In this document: one piece after another, positions 57,101 to 60,100 of the stretch | Numbering within the stretch: position 1 is the first letter of the stretch | Layout of the letters: each line of letters starts with the position of its first letter | Source of the DNA: Bathymodiolus brooksi | Taxonomy: Eukaryota > Mollusca > Bivalvia > Mytilida > Modiolidae | Assembly: GCA_963680875.1 (NCBI GenBank) | Contig: OY804575.1 | Span: 105,145,505 to 105,209,504, forward strand | Reading direction: 5' to 3' | Length of the DNA: 64,000 nucleotides | Program-made: the position numbers and the translations under genes | The notes under the pieces: generated by a model | The model's database searches: none | What the model saw: only the letters and a program-made list of their open reading frames with translations | What the model was told of the DNA's origin: nothing

Positions 57101-60100
57101 GGCTTACTAACCTATTCCTCATTGTCAGTGCTTCAGACACACATAAATCCCTAACAAGTCATATTCTAATAAGGCTTACTAACCTATTCCTCATTGTCAG
57201 TGCTTCAGACACACATAAATCCCTAACAAGTCATATTCTAATAAGGCTTACTAACCTATTCCTCATTGTCAGTGCTTCAGACACACATAAATCCCTAACA
57301 AGTCATATTCTAATAAGGCTTACTAACCTATTCCTCATTGTCAGTGCTTCAGACACACATAAATCCCTAACAAGTCATATTCTAATAAGGCTTACTAACC
57401 TATTCCTCATTGTCAGTGCTTCAGACACACATAAATCCCTAACAAGTCATATTCTAGTAAGGCTTACTAACCTATTCCTCATTGTCAGTGCTTCAGACCC
57501 ACATAAATCCCTAACAAGTCATATTCTAATAAGGCTTACTAACCTATTCCTCATTGTCAGTGCTTCAGACACACATAAATCCCTAACAAGTCATATTCTA
57601 ATAAGGCTTACTAACCTATTCCTCATTGGCAGTGCTTCAGACACCCATAAATCCCTAACAAGTCATATTCTAATAAGGCTTACTAACCTATTCCTCATTG
57701 TCAGTGCTTCAGACACCCATAAATCCCTAACAAGTCATATTCTAATAAGGCTTACTAACCTATTCCTCATTGTCAGTGCTTCAGACACACATAAATCCCT
57801 AACAAGTCATATTCTAATAAGGCTTACTAACCTATTCCTCATTGTCAGTGCTTCAGACACACATAAATCCCTAACAAGTCATATTCTAATAAGGCTTACT
57901 AACCTATTCCTCATTGTCAGTGCTTCAGACACACATAAATCCCTAACAAGTCATATTCTAATAAGGCTTACTAACCTATTCCTCATTGTCAGTGCTTCAG
58001 ACACACATAAATCCCTAACAAGTCATATTCTAATAAGGCTTACTAACCTATTCCTCATTGTCAGTGCTTCAGACACACATAAATCCCTAACAAGTCATAT
58101 TCTAATAAGGCTTACTAACCTATTCCTCATTGTCAGTGCTTCAGACACACATAAATCCCTAACAAGTCATATTCTAATAAGGCTTACTAACCTATTCCTC
58201 ATTGTCAGTGCTTCAGACACACATAAATCCCTAACAAGTCATATTCTAATAAGGCTTACTAACCTATTCCTCATTGTCAGTGCTTCAGACACACATAAAT
58301 CCCTAACAAGTCATATTCTAATAAGGCTTACTAACCTATTCCTCATTGTCAGTGCTTCAGACACACATAAATCCCTAACAAGTCATATTCTAATAAGGCT
58401 TACTAACCTATTCCTCATTGTCAGTGCTTCAGACACCCATAAATCCCTAACAAGTCATATTCTAATAAGGCTTACTAACCTATTCCTCATTGTCAGTGCT
58501 TCAGACACACATAAATCCCTAACAAGTCATATTCTAATAAGGCTTACTAACCTATTCCTCATTGTCAGTGCTTCAGACACACATAAATCCCTAACAAGTC
58601 ATATTCTAATAAGGCTTACTAACCTATTCCTCATTGTCAGTGCTTCAGACACCCATAAATCCCTAACAAGTCATATTCTAATAAGGCTTACTAACCTATT
58701 CCTCATTGTCAGTGCTTCAGACACCCATAAATCCCTAACAAGTCATATTCTAATAAGGCTTACTAACCTATTCCTCATTGTCAGTGCTTCAGACACCCAT
58801 AAATCCCTAACAAGTCATATTCTAATAAGGCTTACTAACCTATTCCTCATTGTCAGTGCTTCAGACACCCATAAATCCCTAACAAGTCATATTCTAATAA
58901 GGCTTACTAACCTATTCCTCATTGTCAGTGCTTCAGACACCCATAAATCCCTAACAAGTCATATTCTAATAAGGCTTACTAACCTATTCCTCATTGTCAG
59001 TGCTTCAGACACCCATAAATCCCTAACAAGTCATATTCTAATAAGGCTTACTAACCTATTCCTCATTGTCAGTGCTTCAGACACACATAAATCCCTAACA
59101 AGTCATATTCTAATAAGGCTTACTAACCTATTCCTCATTGTCAGTGCTTCAGACACACATAAATCCCTAACAAGTCATATTCTAATAAGGCTTACTAACC
59201 TATTCCTCATTGTCAGTGCTTCAGACAGGGTGTTAGGAAGAATAAATGACACTCCTCCAATAGCATCTCGGTATCGTTCTTTATATCTACCAAGGAATGT
59301 CAATCTACTACAAACATCCACTAAGATTACACCCCCGTCCAGCTGTTGTAAAGCATGTAAATTTCTCTTTCCAAAAGTTTGTTTGATTTCCTCTTTCATT
59401 TCGTCCTTGATTACTGAGTCATTTACATATTCTTCTTCTCCCGTGTCTGACTTCTGTGGTTTTGCGACACTGAGGTCATTAAAGGCAGAAGTTAGTTGAT
59501 CAAAGATATCTATCCCAATGTCCAGTCTTGAATGACTGGGAGATTCTTTAGTTTGTGTTACTGCAGTGTCTAAATATAAAAAGTTTAAATTATTATTTTG
59601 ATTTGCATTTTGTTTGTACTTGACCATATTTATTGAATTATTTGATATTAAATATTTTGTACATAAGAAAGTGCAGCATCATCCCTGTATCTTCAATAGT
59701 TAAATATACTATATTATATCAAACTGACTGCCACAATATAACTGAAATATTGTTGAAAGTGGTGTCAAACATCATAACCCTAACAATATATTTATCTTAA
59801 TATAGTAATACCGTAAACAACAGAAATCTTTAAATTTGCTCTATAAAGCTAGTTTTTACATGTGAACATTACGAAAATATGAAACAAAATTGCAGATTTA
59901 AAGTTTGTTTTGTATAGCTAACTTTATTACCACTTTACTTATAAACAAACAATGCATGTAAACATTTTTATAACTTGTGATAATAATACTGTCAAAAGGC
60001 AATTCCAGAAGAAAAACTGTAGAGGGGGTGGGCAGTTTTTTTTCAAAGAACATCAAAGAACAATCACCCATGAATAAACTTTTCCTATGACAGCCATCAA

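Noticed and set aside
55127..59227. CRISPR-like array
   Set aside because: Units are contiguous and identical with no variable spacers, and the host is a eukaryote.
55093..59499. A 1468-codon plus-strand open frame made of a 24-residue repeat
   Set aside because: It exists only because 72 is a multiple of 3 and the unit lacks plus-strand stops in that frame. It is antisense to e3, starts in a SINE, and has no protein-like features apart from the repetition.
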